Origin: Halobacteriovoraceae bacterium
GTDB taxonomy: Bacteria > Bdellovibrionota > Bacteriovoracia > Bacteriovoracales > Bacteriovoracaceae
DNA: 64,000 nt
Reading direction: 5' to 3'
Assembly: GCA_002707495.1 (NCBI GenBank)
Contig: PAMZ01000007.1
Span: 21,772-85,771, forward strand
Under the pieces are notes generated by a model, which worked only from the letters and a program-made list of their open reading frames with translations, had not been told where the DNA came from and made no database searches. Shown piece by piece: positions 62,828 through 64,000 of this stretch. Made by a program: the position numbers and the translations under genes. Each line of letters begins with the position of its first letter. Within the stretch, counting starts at the first letter, position 1.

Positions 62828-64000
62828 ATGAGCAAAGTTAATTTAATCTTTTTTAAATTTGAACCTCAAGTGCCATTAATTACAGAACTGGCAAAGCTTT
62901 ATGAGAGTCGAGAAGACTTCAATGTCGAGATGATTGAGAATGCTATGGAAGTTAACCAATTCCTCATGAATTCTCCTCAGGGTATTTTATTTTTTCAAAT
63001 AAAGTCGAAACAAGATTTACAAGAGGCTGTAGGAATACTTAAGTCTAATCGCAAAGCTATAAAAAAAGGGGCCATAAAGCCTGCTTGTATATCAACGATT
63101 CAAAACCGAAAAGTAGAATCCATTCTAGCAAAGTATGGATGCCAGGACATCTTGGATGTTGATGCCAAAGCAAAAACGCTGACTTTTAAACTGGATTTTT
63201 GGTCTAAGCCTATTAAGAAAGTCGTTGAAAAAATGGAGCGAGAGGAAGAGCTTAAGCTTAGTAGAAATAACAAAGCGACTGAAAATCAATCAAAAACTCA
63301 AGAGAGGAAAGAATTTGAACTTGTTTCTCCACTAGAACTACAGAGTGATTTTTGGCTAGTTAAAGCCAAGGCTGACTATAAAAGAATTTTGAAGCGATAT
63401 TTGATTCGTCTTCTCGGCCCTTCTCCTTATATAGGTACTTGGGTCGAACTAGATCCGCAGCCGGGAGATAATCAACCGACTTGGAAATGGGTTTTAAAAG
63501 ATCCCGACAATACTGATTATGTCGTTGAAGATGGGGCCTGGTTTTTTTACGGAGCAAAGCCTGAATTTGACTGGAAGATTAAAAGATGGAGTTTTGCTTC
63601 AGATCTTCCACACTTATACTTTTATAATAGGGATGGTGAAACTTTTTCTAAATTTAAAATGAAAGACGGAGTGGTTGAAATTGCCGATAACTCTGAGTTT
63701 GCCGTCATGAGAGAACCGATGATCCTCGAGACTTGCGATAGTAAGTTCAATTTTGAGGGGGATGGGCAAAAAGAAGAAGAAAGTAACAATCTCGACGGTG
63801 AAGGTTCGGCAGCTGATAGGTTTGGTGATGAACCTGTTGGTGGAAAAGGTGGGCCAGCAGACTCGATGGGTAATCCACTTGAAGGTAAAGCCTCAGCAGC
63901 AGATAGATACGGAGATGATCCACTAAGTGGTAAAGCTTCGACAGATACCATGGGCAATTCTCTTGAGGGTAAAGCCTCACCAGCGGATAGATATGGAGAT
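62828..64000 (+). CDS. Protein with LxGKxS tandem repeats, running off the right edge
   Basis: The frame opens at ATG 62828 and is uninterrupted to base 64000 (391 codons so far). The first 130 residues look like a compact alpha/beta domain (SKVNLIFFKFEPQVPL, then ILKSNRKAIKKG). A middle domain has many Trp and aromatic residues (TWVELDPQP, WKWVLKDP). From about residue 320 tandem 14-15 residue repeats begin: LEGKASAADRYGDDP alternating with forms such as LSGKASTDTMGNS. No signal peptide or membrane helix. Function unknown. There is no strong ribosome site. Confidence 0.65.
   Translation, partial: MSKVNLIFFKFEPQVPLITELAKLYESREDFNVEMIENAMEVNQFLMNSPQGILFFQIKSKQDLQEAVGILKSNRKAIKKGAIKPACISTIQNRKVESILAKYGCQDILDVDAKAKTLTFKLDFWSKPIKKVVEKMEREEELKLSRNNKATENQSKTQERKEFELVSPLELQSDFWLVKAKADYKRILKRYLIRLLGPSPYIGTWVELDPQPGDNQPTWKWVLKDPDNTDYVVEDGAWFFYGAKPEFDWKIKRWSFASDLPHLYFYNRDGETFSKFKMKDGVVEIADNSEFAVMREPMILETCDSKFNFEGDGQKEEESNNLDGEGSAADRFGDEPVGGKGGPADSMGNPLEGKASAADRYGDDPLSGKASTDTMGNSLEGKASPADRYGD
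63791..64000 (+). repeat. Coding tandem repeats of about 42-45 bases
   Basis: Five units read LDGEGSAADRFGDEP, VGGKGGPADSMGNP, LEGKASAADRYGDDP, LSGKASTDTMGNS, then LEGKASPADRYGD at the edge. Units of two kinds (ADRYGD and D-x-MGN) alternate, so the higher-order period is about 28-30 residues. The array continues beyond the window. Confidence 0.8.

Overview
The window is AT-rich, densely coded chromosomal DNA from a Gram-negative bacterium. It is rich in signal-peptide and lipoprotein genes and carries TolQ/TolR proteins, TPR and FHA proteins, AddAB, and a gliding-type (Glt/Agl) envelope machine. This gene set and the base composition fit a Bdellovibrio-and-like organism, most probably Bacteriovoracaceae (Halobacteriovorax/Bacteriovorax type). 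That assignment comes from recognising families; no search was run.

Layout. 1-1482: the tail of an unknown gene and a lipoprotein. 1533-5847 (minus): hisS-valS-DUF1304 operon. 5901-11649 (minus): a membrane-bound Fe-S oxidoreductase followed by three exported proteins of unknown function. 11728-13775: a membrane protein, a lipoprotein and a small secreted protein. 13852-15092: a decayed insertion sequence with a transposase that has an internal deletion, terminal inverted repeats, and long direct repeats outside it. 15214-17272: two secreted proteins sharing a C-terminal domain but carrying different N-terminal repeats. 17406-21097: a MotB-like protein with about 500 residues of coiled coil, a MotA/TolQ-like partner and a cyclic-nucleotide-binding protein. 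21099-27562: Hsp33 and AddB/AddA. 27631-38126: Glt-type cluster (OM barrel, TPR proteins, TPR lipoprotein, small exported protein, FHA/TonB-like protein, lipoprotein) facing a convergent TolR-TolR-TolQ motor operon. 38238-45662: gmhA, trxA, an RDD protein, polA, a cupin lipoprotein, peroxiredoxin, oxyR and an EamA transporter. 45666-48642: an exported M1-like peptidase, a C26-type amidotransferase and a lipoprotein. 48888-51061: groES-groEL with a repeat structure at the groEL end. 51180-52165: a sigma-54-type promoter, three tandem hairpins and two unknown genes. 52217-57181: an exported methyltransferase, a QueD-like enzyme, a Mpo1-like protein, a Crp/Fnr regulator, HtrA protease and Psd. 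57238-64000: two small regulator-like genes, an NtrC-type sigma-54 activator, nagB, manC, mgtE and a repeat-rich gene that runs off the right edge.

The genes combine into a few themes: envelope motors (two separate proton-channel pairs plus the Glt scaffold), oxidative-stress control (OxyR, peroxiredoxin, thioredoxin, Hsp33), sugar-nucleotide and LPS supply (gmhA, manC, nagB), and sigma-54 regulation (activator at 58109-59449, candidate promoter at 51180). The most novel items are the MotB/MotA/cNMP module at 17406-21097, the paired repeat proteins at 15214-17272, and the sigma-54 leader with ANGGA hairpin loops at 51180-51273.
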